A DNA stretch of 38,337 nucleotides, taken from assembly GCA_020720625.1 (NCBI GenBank), contig DYOH01000022.1:1723-40059 (forward strand), given 5' to 3'. Every line of letters begins with the position of its first letter. Position 1 is the first letter of the stretch. A model generated the notes under the pieces. The model was not told the origin of the DNA. It did not search any database and saw only the letters and a list, made by a program, of their open reading frames with translations. The position numbers and the translations under genes are program-made. This document shows, one piece after another, positions 1 to 8,198 of the stretch. This stretch comes from Acetofilamentum sp. (GTDB lineage: Bacteria > Bacteroidota > Bacteroidia > Bacteroidales > DYOH01).

Positions 1-230
1 TAAAAAAATTTAAGGGCTTGTTCCTTTGGAATCGGCGCTCATAAAAAAAAATAAGAGCTTGTTCCTTTGGAATCGGCGCTCATAAAAAAAAATAAGGGCT
101 TGTTCCTTTGGAATCGGCGCTCATAAAAAAATTTAAGGGCTTGTTCCTTTGGAATTATCGCTCATAAAAAAAAATAAGGGCTTGTTCCTTTGGAATCGGC
201 GCTCATAAAAAAAAATAAGGCCAAAACTTT
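1..230. repeat. 41-bp tandem repeat array (left end)
   Basis: The motif starting TAAGGGCTTG recurs at 11, 52, 93, 134 and 175 with a constant 41-bp period, and a sixth copy breaks off after 216. Units differ by only a few bases (GAGC for GGGC at 52, ATTAT for ATCGG in the fourth unit). Each unit holds the inverted repeat TTCC-TTT-GGAA and weaker outer pairing between GGGC/GAGC and GCTC. No spacers separate the units. The array runs off the left edge, so its true length is unknown. The remaining 231-485 is AT-rich and shows nothing else beyond a possible promoter at 450. Confidence 0.95.
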
Positions 231-449
231 CGGCAAAGTGTAACACAAAAAAATTAAAACAAAAACTTTTGAAAAGGTTTTCTTATTTAAAAATAGGGAT
301 ATGTATCATTTTTCATTAATTCATGGATAAATATTAAGCCGAAAAAACAGAAATAAATCGTAAAAACATGCTCCTAACATAGAAAAGCACTGAAAACTAA
401 TAATTTAATATTTTGATACCAACCATATAGCCATTGTAAAAAAATGTAT

Positions 450-457
450 TAATTTTG
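450..457 (+). promoter_or_regulatory. possible -7 promoter element of the kinase gene
   Basis: TAATTTTG matches the Bacteroidota -7 consensus TAnnTTTG and lies 28 bp before the kinase ATG. The nearest upstream TTG (434-436) is only 13 bp away, shorter than the usual 19-20, so the -33 half is not convincing. Confidence 0.4.
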
Positions 458-485
458 TAGGGCAAAAAAATAAGTAATTTACCCG

Positions 486-2387
486 ATGAGCGACAAAATA
501 AATGTCTTACTGATAGAAGATACAAAATCGCACGCCAATTTTATCAGTTCTTGCCTTCAAAACGAAAAATACTACATAGAAACTGTGGATACTGGTAAGC
601 ATGCCCTTGAGAAACTTCTTAGCAACCCGCCTTTCTTTCAGGTGGTGTTGGTAGATTACCAATTACCCGATTATACCGGAGTAGAAATTATCGAAAATGT
701 GCTTAAAGCAAATCAACATTACGCCTTTATCTTTATTACTGTCGACAATTCGCTCGAAACGGTGCTAAAAGCCATGCGCGCCGGGGCACGCGATTTTATC
801 GTAAAAAACGCCGATTTAAAAAAATATCTGGCACCAACCGTAGATAAAATTTATGCGGAATTAGCAATAAAACTAAAACACCATCAACTACAACAACATT
901 TGCAAATATTGTCATCAGGTGTAGAACAAAGCGGCAGTATAATTTTTATCACCGATGTAAAAGGCAGAATTGAATATGTTAACAATCGTTTTACCGAAAT
1001 TACAGGGTACACAACAGATGATGTGATAGGTAAAAATGTCAACATTCTTAAAAGTGGAAATACCCCCAAAAGCTTTTACGCGGAATTATGGCAAACGATT
1101 CTCTCGGGGAATAATTGGAAAGGTGAACTCTCTAACCAAAAAAAGAATGGCGAAATTTATTATGTTGAATCTAATATCTCTTTGATAAAAGACAATGCAG
1201 GAAATATTCTAAAATTTATGGCCGTGCAGGATGATATTACCGCCAAACGTATACTAATGAACGAATTACATTGTAAAACAGAAGAGCTTAATTTCGAAAA
1301 ACTCTTACTTGAAAAAATTATTGACACCATACCAAATCCAATTTTTGTAAAAGATGCCCATTTAAAATACACTTTGTGCAATAAATCTTTTGCCAAAAAT
1401 ATTATAGGCTCAGACCGTGCACAAATCATTGGTAAAACAGTATTTGAAATTGCCCCCGCCGAACTTGCCGATTTTTACTTTCTAGCGGATGCTGAATTCC
1501 AAAACGAAAAAATAAACTATCAGGAATACGAATCGCAAATACGATATGCAGATGGAAGTATACACGATGCCCTATTTTACAAAGCTTCGCTACTCGACGA
1601 GCAGAATAAATTCGGTGGTATTGTGGGCATTATTCTCGATATTAGCGAAAGAAATATCAACACCAAACTTATTCAGGATAACGCAAGAGAACTAAAGCAA
1701 ATGAATTTTGAAAAAGATCGGTTTTTATCGATTATGGCACACGATTTAAAAAACTCTTTCAACATTTTGATAGGCTTCTCTACCCTTTTGCAAAAAAACT
1801 GGCAAAAGTATGAACAAAGCCGCATCGAATCTCAACTGCAAATTATTAATTCCACGGCATCTAACACCTACGACTTGCTCGAAGATTTGCTGTTATGGGC
1901 AAAAGCACTCTCAGGAAATCTGCCATTCTCGCCTCAGCCGGTGGCCATAGATTCACTCTGCAAATCAATTATCCAAATATTGATTCCGGCAGCGCAAGCC
2001 AAAAATATTGCTATTCATTGTATGCTTACGGAAAGAATAAATGCCATTGGTGATCAGAATATGATTAAAACCATTCTGCGTAATCTGATTCAAAATGCCA
2101 TAAAATTTACTCCCCAGAATGGCACAGTTACCATCAGTGCAGCGCAAGTGGATAAAAACATAAAAATATCTGTGCATGATACCGGAATTGGCATTGCCGA
2201 TGATGTGAAACAAAAATTATGGGATATTATGCAACCTTTTTCTACAGCCGGAACAGAGGGCGAAGGCGGCACAGGCTTAGGCCTAATTCTCTGCCGCGAA
2301 TTGGTCAACAAACATGGCGGGCGTATATGGGTAGACAGCGAAGTGGGAAGTGGAAGTGAGTTTAGTTTTACCTTACCATCAGTCTGA
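486..2387 (+). CDS. sensor histidine kinase with N-terminal receiver and two PAS domains
   Basis: A 633-aa predicted cytoplasmic kinase; I see no membrane segment or signal peptide. Domain order: receiver at about 5-122 with acidic pocket E11/D12, phospho-acceptor D57 (VDYQLPD), T85 and K107; PAS 1 at about 142-255; PAS 2 at about 275-390; HisKA with H419 (SIMAHDLKN); HATPase with N-box NLIQNAIK (533-540), G1 DTGIGI (565-570) and G2 GTGLGL (595-600). All catalytic motifs look intact. The receiver is N-terminal, so a partner kinase may phosphorylate D57 and tune this kinase's activity, rather than D57 acting as an output relay (inference). No response-regulator gene is adjacent, so it is an orphan kinase. 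It is transcribed alone, with a repeat-rich upstream spacer and a long inverted repeat downstream. The signal is unknown. Confidence 0.93.
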   Translation: MSDKINVLLIEDTKSHANFISSCLQNEKYYIETVDTGKHALEKLLSNPPFFQVVLVDYQLPDYTGVEIIENVLKANQHYAFIFITVDNSLETVLKAMRAGARDFIVKNADLKKYLAPTVDKIYAELAIKLKHHQLQQHLQILSSGVEQSGSIIFITDVKGRIEYVNNRFTEITGYTTDDVIGKNVNILKSGNTPKSFYAELWQTILSGNNWKGELSNQKKNGEIYYVESNISLIKDNAGNILKFMAVQDDITAKRILMNELHCKTEELNFEKLLLEKIIDTIPNPIFVKDAHLKYTLCNKSFAKNIIGSDRAQIIGKTVFEIAPAELADFYFLADAEFQNEKINYQEYESQIRYADGSIHDALFYKASLLDEQNKFGGIVGIILDISERNINTKLIQDNARELKQMNFEKDRFLSIMAHDLKNSFNILIGFSTLLQKNWQKYEQSRIESQLQIINSTASNTYDLLEDLLLWAKALSGNLPFSPQPVAIDSLCKSIIQILIPAAQAKNIAIHCMLTERINAIGDQNMIKTILRNLIQNAIKFTPQNGTVTISAAQVDKNIKISVHDTGIGIADDVKQKLWDIMQPFSTAGTEGEGGTGLGLILCRELVNKHGGRIWVDSEVGSGSEFSFTLPSV

Positions 2388-2421
2388 TACTTGAAATTGG
2401 CAATGGGCTAGTTCATTTTTT

Positions 2422-2512
2422 GAACCATATAAGCAATTTTTTCCGAACCACACAGGCATTTTTTTTTGAACCAGCTAGGCATTTTTTTTGAACCATATAT
2501 GCACATAGAGCA
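2422..2512. repeat. degenerate 22-23-bp direct repeats
   Basis: GAACCA recurs at 2422, 2445, 2468 and 2490. Three copies continue as roughly TATAAGCA or AGCTAGGCA followed by a run of seven to nine T. The last copy merges into the left arm of the adjacent inverted repeat. It lies between two convergent genes and is not coding. Confidence 0.8.
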
Positions 2513-2559
2513 CATAGTTTTTTCGCTTTTTTCTATGTGTTCTATGTGTCTATGTGGTT
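2491..2559. terminator. 27-bp imperfect inverted repeat between convergent genes
   Basis: The arms at 2491-2517 and 2533-2559 match at 23 of 27 positions. The inner 16 bp (CACATAGAGCACATAG against CTATGTGTTCTATGTG) has a single mismatch. The 15-nt loop is T-rich. It sits between the kinase (plus) and the DUF2723 gene (minus), so a bidirectional terminator is the simplest reading. However, there is no T-run directly after either arm, so it could instead be a dispersed palindromic repeat. Confidence 0.6.
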
Positions 2560-2662
2560 AATTCTTTTTTTTAAACCGCATATTTCTGGCCTAAACCGTA
2601 TCTTTTTTGTTTCCCTTAATACAAATTATATCCCTTAATTTAGAATTATTTTTCAGCAGTGC

Positions 2663-5600
2663 CTAATTAGACTGATATGCCGACAAATTTTCGAGCAATT
2701 GCAAATATATTGCGGCAGTTCGACGCTCAGCATTGCTCATATTTTGATAAGCACGCGAAAAAGCGGTTTCATCTCCGCCAGCTAATGCCTGTAAATAAGC
2801 AAAATGCTTTTCGAGCGCAGCTTTGGCATCCAGGCCCAACTCAGCATTCAAGGCATTCGAGCCATAATTATTGGCAATATCAAACAATCGCATTACCGCA
2901 AGAGCATCGTCAACATCCACCACACTCGAAAAAGAATTACTTACACTTAAGTAGTATTTCATCCATTGCCCATAGCGCTCTCCGAGCAATTTCATCATAT
3001 CATCGGCTTTTTGTTTTTCGCCAATCTTATAATAATTCTCCATGGTGGGTAAACTAAAATAATCGTAAGGCACATTATGGTGCGGTAAATAGGTATTCAG
3101 ATAATCGAGCACGGCTTCGGCAGAGTCTTTTTTGTTTTGCACAATCAGTTCCGATGCCAAACGATTATACACATCGCGGGGGTTTAAAATGCGTAGGGTG
3201 CGATTGTTTTGCTCGTCGAGATAAAAATCGGGAGAATGCAAATTTCCCCAGCTAAACTCGTTCAAAAGCTTATTATAGAGCAAATTAGTATTAACACTAC
3301 CGGTTTCGCCTTGTTGCGATTCGTATTTCACAGGCACCAAACGGTAGGCCAAACCATCGAGGCGCAAGTAATTATCTAATCCCAAATAATTTTCGTTCCC
3401 AATGGCTATGGCAAAATATATGGGTCTTTCCCAATTATTGTTCCCAATAAGGTCGAGCACCATCATCAAATTTTTGAGCAAATAACTATTGGGCATTTCC
3501 CAAATAATTTCGTCTACAATTTTTGCAGAATCTTCAATGGGTACAGTACCATTTTGAAGCACTTTTTGTTTATCCACCTTAATCTTAAACTTGTTGGTAG
3601 GCAGATAATCGAGCCACTCCAAAGATTGAGTCTGAATACGCGTAGATTGTTCGTTGTTGCCCACAAATTTCATAATCTCTGCCACCTCCACATGCTGATG
3701 CGTTAAATTAGCCTGATAATCGGCTAATTTGGCTTGAAGCAACAACAAACTGCCGGAATTAATTCCGGTATTCTGCAAATTTTGCTCCGTATTTAGTCCC
3801 TTAAGCAAAGCGCCAAAAGTAGTAGGGTCGAAATTTTCACCCAATTGTTTAATCGTATTTAAATCGGAAGGATAAATCAAACCGAAATTAGAATTTTCGA
3901 GAATATTTACCAATTCGATTACCAAAACCCCATAATCAGCAGTTCCTTGCACATTATTATTGGTTCTAAGCATTTGCTTTACCACCTCGTTGTTGTTGTA
4001 AACCGGCAAGTAATCGCGGGTGCCGTTAATATATTGGTTAAATTGCAAGGAAAACGGCACAGCTTGAGATGTATAAGCAGTTTGCTGCATCTGTTGAATA
4101 TACCAATCGGTAGAAAGCAAACTTAAATTAACCACCCTTACGTCAGTTCTAATGCCCTCTACTTCTTGCACATACCAAAGCGGAAAAGTATCGTTGTCGC
4201 CAAAAGTAAACAAGATTGCATTTGGCGCACAAGAATTAAGGTAGTTAGCAGCAATATCGCGCACCGAGTAACGATGAGAGCGGTCGTGATCGTCCCAGTT
4301 TTGGGCCGCCATAATACCAGGAATCAATCCGGTAAAAACCACACTAAGCCCAATAGCCAATAGTTTATGCGGAATTTTATGTTTAAAGCTCTCAAAAACA
4401 GCAAGCACACTAAGCCCTATCCAAATGGCGAAAGCATAAAAAGAGCCCACATAACTGTAATCACGCTCGCGTGGCTGATATGGCGGCTGATTTACATAAA
4501 ATACAATAGCCAAACCGGTAAACAAAAATAGCATCACCAAAATCCAGTTGTCTTTTGATGCTGAGATAGAATAGTAGAAAAAGCCAAGCAATCCGGCAAT
4601 GAGAGGCAAAAGAAAGTATCTGTTTCTCGAAGGGTGATTTTTAGACTCATCGGGAAGCAATTTCTGATTGCCAAGCCTTAATCCGTCGCTAAAACTAAAA
4701 CCGGAAATCCAATTGCCATCTTTTAAATTGCCATGCCCTTGCACATCGTTTTGCCTACCAGCAAAATTCCACATAAAATACCTGATGTACATAAAATTAA
4801 TCTGATATCTAATGGCATAAGTTAGGTTATGCAAAAAAGTAGGCGATTCTTTATCGGGTGTCTTCATCATGGCCCAATTTCGATAACCAGATGCATGAGA
4901 GTTTTGCGAACTGTACATCCGCGGAAATAAAGTTTGATAGGTCTTATCGTAAATATATTTAGGGTTTGTTTGCTTCACCTTTTTGTACTTCCCATTTTCG
5001 GGAATATAGGTAAATTTATCTTCCTGACCGATGGCCGAAGCATTGTAATATTGCCCGTACATCAGCGGACGGTCGCCGTATTGCTCCCTATTTAGATAAG
5101 AAAGCAAGCTGAAAAGATTTTCCGGATTATTCTCGTCGAGGGGCGGATTGGCCTGCGAACGAATAACAATAAGCGCAAAGGAAGAATACCCGATTAATAT
5201 CACTGTGATAGAAACCAAAGCCATATTAAGCAAAGCTTTATAGTGTTTGTGTGTATAGTAAATACCATAAGCCAAAGCAGCACCAATAAGCATAAAATAA
5301 AACATAGCACCCGACCAATATCCAAAACCAAAAACATTTACAAACAAGAGTTCAAATTGCGATGCCAATGAAACCATTCCTTGTATAACGCCATACTGCA
5401 CAGCTGCCAGAATAATAATGCCTATAAGCAAAGCAACAATAAAGCCTTTTGTGCTATAAGTATATTTTTTATAGTAGAAAATTAATACGAGTGCCGGAAT
5501 AGCCAATAAATTGAGCAAATGCACGCCAATACTTAAACCCATTAGGTAAGCTATAAGAATAATCCAGCGCGAAGAGCCTTGCTCGTTTGCTACAGTTTCC

Positions 5601-6106
5601 CATTTCAGCATAGCCCAAAATACAACTGCCGTAAACAAACTCGAAAGTGCATACACTTCGCCTTCGACAGCCGAAAACCAAAAAGAGTCGCTAAAAGTGT
5701 AGGCCAATGCTCCTACCATGCCACTCCCCATGGCAACAATTACTTGAGCTAAGCTAAAGTAATCTTCTGTAGTGCGGTATTTTTCGTAGAAATACTTGCG
5801 CACCAACATTGTAATGGACCAGAATAGAAACAAAATGCTAAAAGCACTGGCCAATGCCGACATAGCATTTACCATCATGGCTACATTTTCTACATTTCCC
5901 AAAGCAAAAAGGGCAAAAATGCGGGCCAGCATCATAAACAGAGGCGCTCCCGGCGGGTGGCCTACTTCGAGTTTATAAGATGAAGCAATAAATTCACCAC
6001 AATCCCACCAACTTGATGTTGCTTCCATGGTTAATAAATAGGTGGCGGCTGCGATAGCAAATACAATCCAGCCGATTATCAGGTTTGCTCGTTTAAATAA
6101 GGTCAT
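2663..6106 (-). CDS. DUF2723 family multi-pass membrane protein (GT117-like)
   Basis: 1147 aa. The N-terminal half (about 10-600) is hydrophobic with roughly a dozen transmembrane segments. The C-terminal half (about 640-1147) is soluble and ends in helical, TPR-like sequence. The first predicted periplasmic loop carries the family signature WWDCGEF (33-39), followed by GHPPGAPLF (49-57). In GT-C enzymes an acidic residue in this first loop is catalytic, so D35/E38 are candidates. The family is related to the human O-mannosyltransferase TMEM260, which supports a role in glycosylating exported proteins from a polyprenyl-linked sugar donor. The actual substrate here is not visible. The start is supported by a well-formed promoter 21 bp upstream. 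The gene stands alone. Confidence 0.88.
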   Translation of the reverse strand: MTLFKRANLIIGWIVFAIAAATYLLTMEATSSWWDCGEFIASSYKLEVGHPPGAPLFMMLARIFALFALGNVENVAMMVNAMSALASAFSILFLFWSITMLVRKYFYEKYRTTEDYFSLAQVIVAMGSGMVGALAYTFSDSFWFSAVEGEVYALSSLFTAVVFWAMLKWETVANEQGSSRWIILIAYLMGLSIGVHLLNLLAIPALVLIFYYKKYTYSTKGFIVALLIGIIILAAVQYGVIQGMVSLASQFELLFVNVFGFGYWSGAMFYFMLIGAALAYGIYYTHKHYKALLNMALVSITVILIGYSSFALIVIRSQANPPLDENNPENLFSLLSYLNREQYGDRPLMYGQYYNASAIGQEDKFTYIPENGKYKKVKQTNPKYIYDKTYQTLFPRMYSSQNSHASGYRNWAMMKTPDKESPTFLHNLTYAIRYQINFMYIRYFMWNFAGRQNDVQGHGNLKDGNWISGFSFSDGLRLGNQKLLPDESKNHPSRNRYFLLPLIAGLLGFFYYSISASKDNWILVMLFLFTGLAIVFYVNQPPYQPRERDYSYVGSFYAFAIWIGLSVLAVFESFKHKIPHKLLAIGLSVVFTGLIPGIMAAQNWDDHDRSHRYSVRDIAANYLNSCAPNAILFTFGDNDTFPLWYVQEVEGIRTDVRVVNLSLLSTDWYIQQMQQTAYTSQAVPFSLQFNQYINGTRDYLPVYNNNEVVKQMLRTNNNVQGTADYGVLVIELVNILENSNFGLIYPSDLNTIKQLGENFDPTTFGALLKGLNTEQNLQNTGINSGSLLLLQAKLADYQANLTHQHVEVAEIMKFVGNNEQSTRIQTQSLEWLDYLPTNKFKIKVDKQKVLQNGTVPIEDSAKIVDEIIWEMPNSYLLKNLMMVLDLIGNNNWERPIYFAIAIGNENYLGLDNYLRLDGLAYRLVPVKYESQQGETGSVNTNLLYNKLLNEFSWGNLHSPDFYLDEQNNRTLRILNPRDVYNRLASELIVQNKKDSAEAVLDYLNTYLPHHNVPYDYFSLPTMENYYKIGEKQKADDMMKLLGERYGQWMKYYLSVSNSFSSVVDVDDALAVMRLFDIANNYGSNALNAELGLDAKAALEKHFAYLQALAGGDETAFSRAYQNMSNAERRTAAIYLQLLENLSAYQSN

Positions 6107-6126
6107 TATTGAATGTATTTAGCCAA

Positions 6127-6157
6127 CAAAAATAATGAATTGTGCATGTTTTGCAAA
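6127..6157 (-). promoter_or_regulatory. Bacteroidota-type promoter of the DUF2723 gene
   Basis: On the minus strand TTTG (6154-6157) is followed by 19 nt and then TATTTTTG (6127-6134), an exact match to TTTG-N19-TAnnTTTG. Transcription would begin near 6122, leaving a leader of about 15 nt before the ATG at 6106. Confidence 0.72.
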
Positions 6158-6265
6158 CTAATCTGGCAAAATAGTCGTTAGACTAAATAATTACAACAAA
6201 AAAAATATCTTGACGCAGATAGCTATAAAACTTTCAGATTTTTTTTTACTTTTTTTGATAAATAT

Positions 6266-6297
6266 TTTGCTCAATTTAAAAATTGACTATATATTTG
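6266..6297 (+). promoter_or_regulatory. promoter of tRNA-Gln
   Basis: TTTG (6266-6269), a 20-nt spacer, then TATATTTG (6290-6297) match the Bacteroidota -33/-7 consensus exactly. The mature tRNA begins 17 nt after the -7 box. Confidence 0.75.
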
Positions 6298-6313
6298 CAC
6301 CGCAATTGAGAAT

Positions 6314-6384
6314 TGACCCATGGTGTAATGGTAGCACTTCAGATTTTGGTTCTGTCAGTTAAGGTTCGAATCCTTATGGGTCAA
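6314..6384 (+). tRNA. tRNA-Gln (anticodon TTG)
   Basis: The sequence folds as a complete cloverleaf. The acceptor stem is TGACCCA/TGGGTCA with A as discriminator. The D stem is GTG/CAC, the anticodon loop TTTTGGT gives anticodon TTG (UUG in RNA), and the T arm is TAAGG-TTCGAAT-CCTTA. The anticodon stem has a T-T mismatch at its outer pair (27-43). CCA is not encoded; ACA follows. It decodes CAA/CAG. U34 of this tRNA is a known target of MnmH, which is also encoded in this window. It has its own promoter and terminator, so it is a single-gene unit. I found no second copy of its 3' end nearby, so nothing marks it as an integration site. Confidence 0.95.
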
Positions 6385-6390
6385 CAAAAA

Positions 6391-6430
6391 AAAGGATATA
6401 AGTTTATAGCTTATGTCCTTTTTTGTTTTT
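6391..6430 (+). terminator. Rho-independent terminator of tRNA-Gln
   Basis: The stem AAAGGATATAAG (6391-6402) pairs with CTTATGTCCTTT (6410-6421) around a 7-nt loop, with one G-T pair, and is followed by TTT-G-TTTTT. It begins 7 nt after the tRNA. Confidence 0.85.
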
Positions 6431-6535
6431 ATAGTATTTACAAGGCTTTTACTAATATCCATTCGGTTTTTGGAAAACCGATAAATGCAAACATGGCCAA
6501 AAACAAACCACGCTATAACCATGTTTTTTAGCTTT

Positions 6536-6880
6536 CTATTTCTTTAAATTAATTTGTACCAAAGAAACACTATAATAAAACCTTTTTTTTTCGTGCAAAA
6601 ATACTCTGAAAACTTTAGAACTGTCGACAGCATAAATAATGTCGCTAATGGTACCGGGCTGCATTGTTTGTAGAGCTTTGTTTAAGTTTACATCTATGCT
6701 GTTTTTTTTCAGCTTGTAATCTATTCCCTGTAAATCGCTCATCATAAAACCGCCTGTCCTGAAATGTTCTTTATCTAACTTCATTAGCATTTCTATAGCC
6801 TCCTCGGGAGTAACAATATGTTGAGCATGTAAAACACAAGGAAACGCCAACAAATACAAGATAAAAATATACTTTTTCAT
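6536..6880 (-). CDS. small secreted protein resembling a half parvulin domain
   Basis: 114 aa. Residues 1-19 form a typical Sec signal peptide (KK, hydrophobic core, cleavage at LHA-Q), so the mature protein is about 95 aa and exported. The mature part has a GGFM segment at 43-46 and MQPGTISD at 73-80, followed by a strand-like end. This spacing resembles the C-terminal half of PpiC-type peptidyl-prolyl isomerases (GG..G, then LKPGEIS). The catalytic first half of a parvulin is absent, so isomerase activity is unlikely. I do not recognise the family with certainty. It lies alone between the tRNA-Gln terminator and a decayed kinase fragment; no promoter motif was found upstream. Confidence 0.6.
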   Translation of the reverse strand: MKKYIFILYLLAFPCVLHAQHIVTPEEAIEMLMKLDKEHFRTGGFMMSDLQGIDYKLKKNSIDVNLNKALQTMQPGTISDIIYAVDSSKVFRVFLHEKKRFYYSVSLVQINLKK

Positions 6881-6894
6881 ATTTATGCTATTTG

Positions 6895-7193
6895 TTTACA
6901 AGTAACGAAAAAAAATCTCCACAAGCAAAAACGAAAATAGAAGTAGGTATGAATTAATCCATTAAATCCGGCATGAAAACAGCAATGGCTTTTTTTGCGA
7001 TAGAAATGGACGGGGCTTAACATGGGAACAGTTAAAGCAATTAGGCCCCTTTGTGCAATTCGAAAGATCAAAATTCGAACAACAAGGCATGGGGCTCGGA
7101 CTTTTTGTATCCCAGGAGCTAGCCGGAATAAATAACTGGAAACTAGAAATTCTTAGAAGTGATAAAGGATTAGAATGCAAACTAATACTATAA
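6895..7193 (+). pseudogene. remnant of a histidine-kinase ATPase domain
   Basis: No intact ORF exists here, but two frames read as adjoining parts of a HATPase_c domain. Frame one (about 6895-6957) gives residues like SPQAKTKIEV, which usually follow the N-box, and ends in TAA. Frame two (6966-7193, shifted by two bases) gives NGRGLTWEQLKQLGPF and QQGMGLGLFVSQELAG. These match the G1 region and the G2 box of Bacteroidota kinases, and the frame runs to a natural TAA at 7191. The N-terminal bulk of the kinase is gone, and the secreted-protein gene sits just to the left on the opposite strand. The intervening stop and frameshift, with no start, argue for a decayed gene. Confidence 0.75.
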
Positions 7194-7212
7194 AGCTGTA
7201 CCCTATTTAATA

Positions 7213-7581
7213 TTATCGGCTAAAAAACATTTTTATGGCCACAATAAACAATACAATGCTAAAGAATTTGCGAATACTTTGCTCTGGAATACTAATGGCC
7301 CACTTAGATGTAAAAAAACTTCCAATCATAAAGGCAAGGGCCAAAACCATGGCAAACTTTAAATTCACAAATCCAGCCTTATAATAATTATAGGCTGCAA
7401 AAAAACCAATTGGCGGAAGCAGCACTGCCAGACTTGTTCCAACTGCCTGATGCTGATTAAACCCCATAAAATAAATAAGGGCAGGAATCAAAATAAGTCC
7501 GCCCCCAATACCAATTAAGCCAGAAACAGCTCCGGTTATTATGCCTATTACGATAAGCAACAATAAAATACTTAGATTCAT
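7213..7581 (-). CDS. short TSUP (TauE/SafE, DUF81) family membrane protein
   Basis: 122 aa, about half the usual TSUP length, with three or four transmembrane segments. The N-terminal signature GLIGIGGGLILIPAL is intact, and QAVGTSL follows in the next helix, as in the TauE/SafE repeat. Half-length members of this family exist and presumably act as dimers. Family members export sulfite, sulfonates or related organic anions, but the substrate cannot be inferred here. It is followed within 30 bp by no other gene on its strand, and the GtrA gene lies 26 bp upstream in the same direction, so the two are probably co-transcribed. Confidence 0.82.
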   Translation of the reverse strand: MNLSILLLLIVIGIITGAVSGLIGIGGGLILIPALIYFMGFNQHQAVGTSLAVLLPPIGFFAAYNYYKAGFVNLKFAMVLALAFMIGSFFTSKWAISIPEQSIRKFFSIVLFIVAIKMFFSR

Positions 7582-7607
7582 AAATATAGTTTTTAATAAG
7601 CGAATGA

Positions 7608-8087
7608 TTATTTTCGGAACACCCAGAATTTTTGTCCTGTAAAATTTATTAATGAACTAAAACCAGTAGCTCCGGCAAAGGCAATAAAATATTTATATGG
7701 AATGGCTGCAAAAAAAGAATATCGATAAAGTAAAAAAATAAGCAAGGAATTTACACCCACATTAAAAACAAGCGATGTACCATACAAGGCCGAAAACTTA
7801 ATTAATCGAAGGCGTGAACGATTGGTTTCTTTCCATGTCCAGTATTTATTAAAAGAATAGGTAACGGCCATACCGCAAACAAACGAAATGGCTTTTGCAA
7901 GAGCCTCGTTTGCAATGCCTAAAGGTTTTTCGGGCAGTATCTGCAAAAATAAATAATAGCATGATAAATCTACCAATACAGCGCTAAAACCAATCAGCGT
8001 AAATTTGATTAATTGTTTTTTTAAATCGGATATTCCTTTAAAATAAAGCCAGGCAGAGCTTTGGCTAATCCATTTTATGAGCTTCAT
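7608..8087 (-). CDS. GtrA family membrane protein
   Basis: 159 aa with four predicted transmembrane helices after a charged N-terminal stretch. The family pattern is clear: KFTLIGFSAVLVDLSCYYLF in helix 1, FVCGMAVTYSFNKYWTW closing helix 2, and a C-terminal NFTGQKFWVFRK. GtrA-like proteins are thought to flip polyprenyl-phosphate-linked sugars across the inner membrane or otherwise assist polysaccharide synthesis. The glycosyltransferase partner often found beside it is absent; the nearest GT2 is at 21721. It is probably co-transcribed with the TSUP gene. Confidence 0.88.
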   Translation of the reverse strand: MKLIKWISQSSAWLYFKGISDLKKQLIKFTLIGFSAVLVDLSCYYLFLQILPEKPLGIANEALAKAISFVCGMAVTYSFNKYWTWKETNRSRLRLIKFSALYGTSLVFNVGVNSLLIFLLYRYSFFAAIPYKYFIAFAGATGFSSLINFTGQKFWVFRK

Positions 8088-8152
8088 TTCTTCCGAAAAT
8101 TTAGCGTTTTACTCAAGCCACATTTCATAATCATTGCTATCTTATTTTTCTG

Positions 8153-8160
8153 CAAAAATA
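8153..8160 (-). promoter_or_regulatory. possible -7 element for the GtrA-TSUP unit
   Basis: TATTTTTG on the minus strand fits TAnnTTTG exactly and implies a leader of roughly 60 nt. I see no TTG at the expected 19-20 nt upstream. Confidence 0.4.
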
Positions 8161-8198
8161 CAATTTGATTTGATATTTTAAATTAATTGTAAATATTA

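Noticed and set aside
6314-6384. tRNA-Gln as an integration site for a mobile element
   Set aside because: No integrase and no duplicated tRNA 3' end found within the window.
6883-7180. Minus-strand open frames opposite the kinase remnant
   Set aside because: Their translations lack protein-like features, while the plus strand gives recognisable HATPase motifs.
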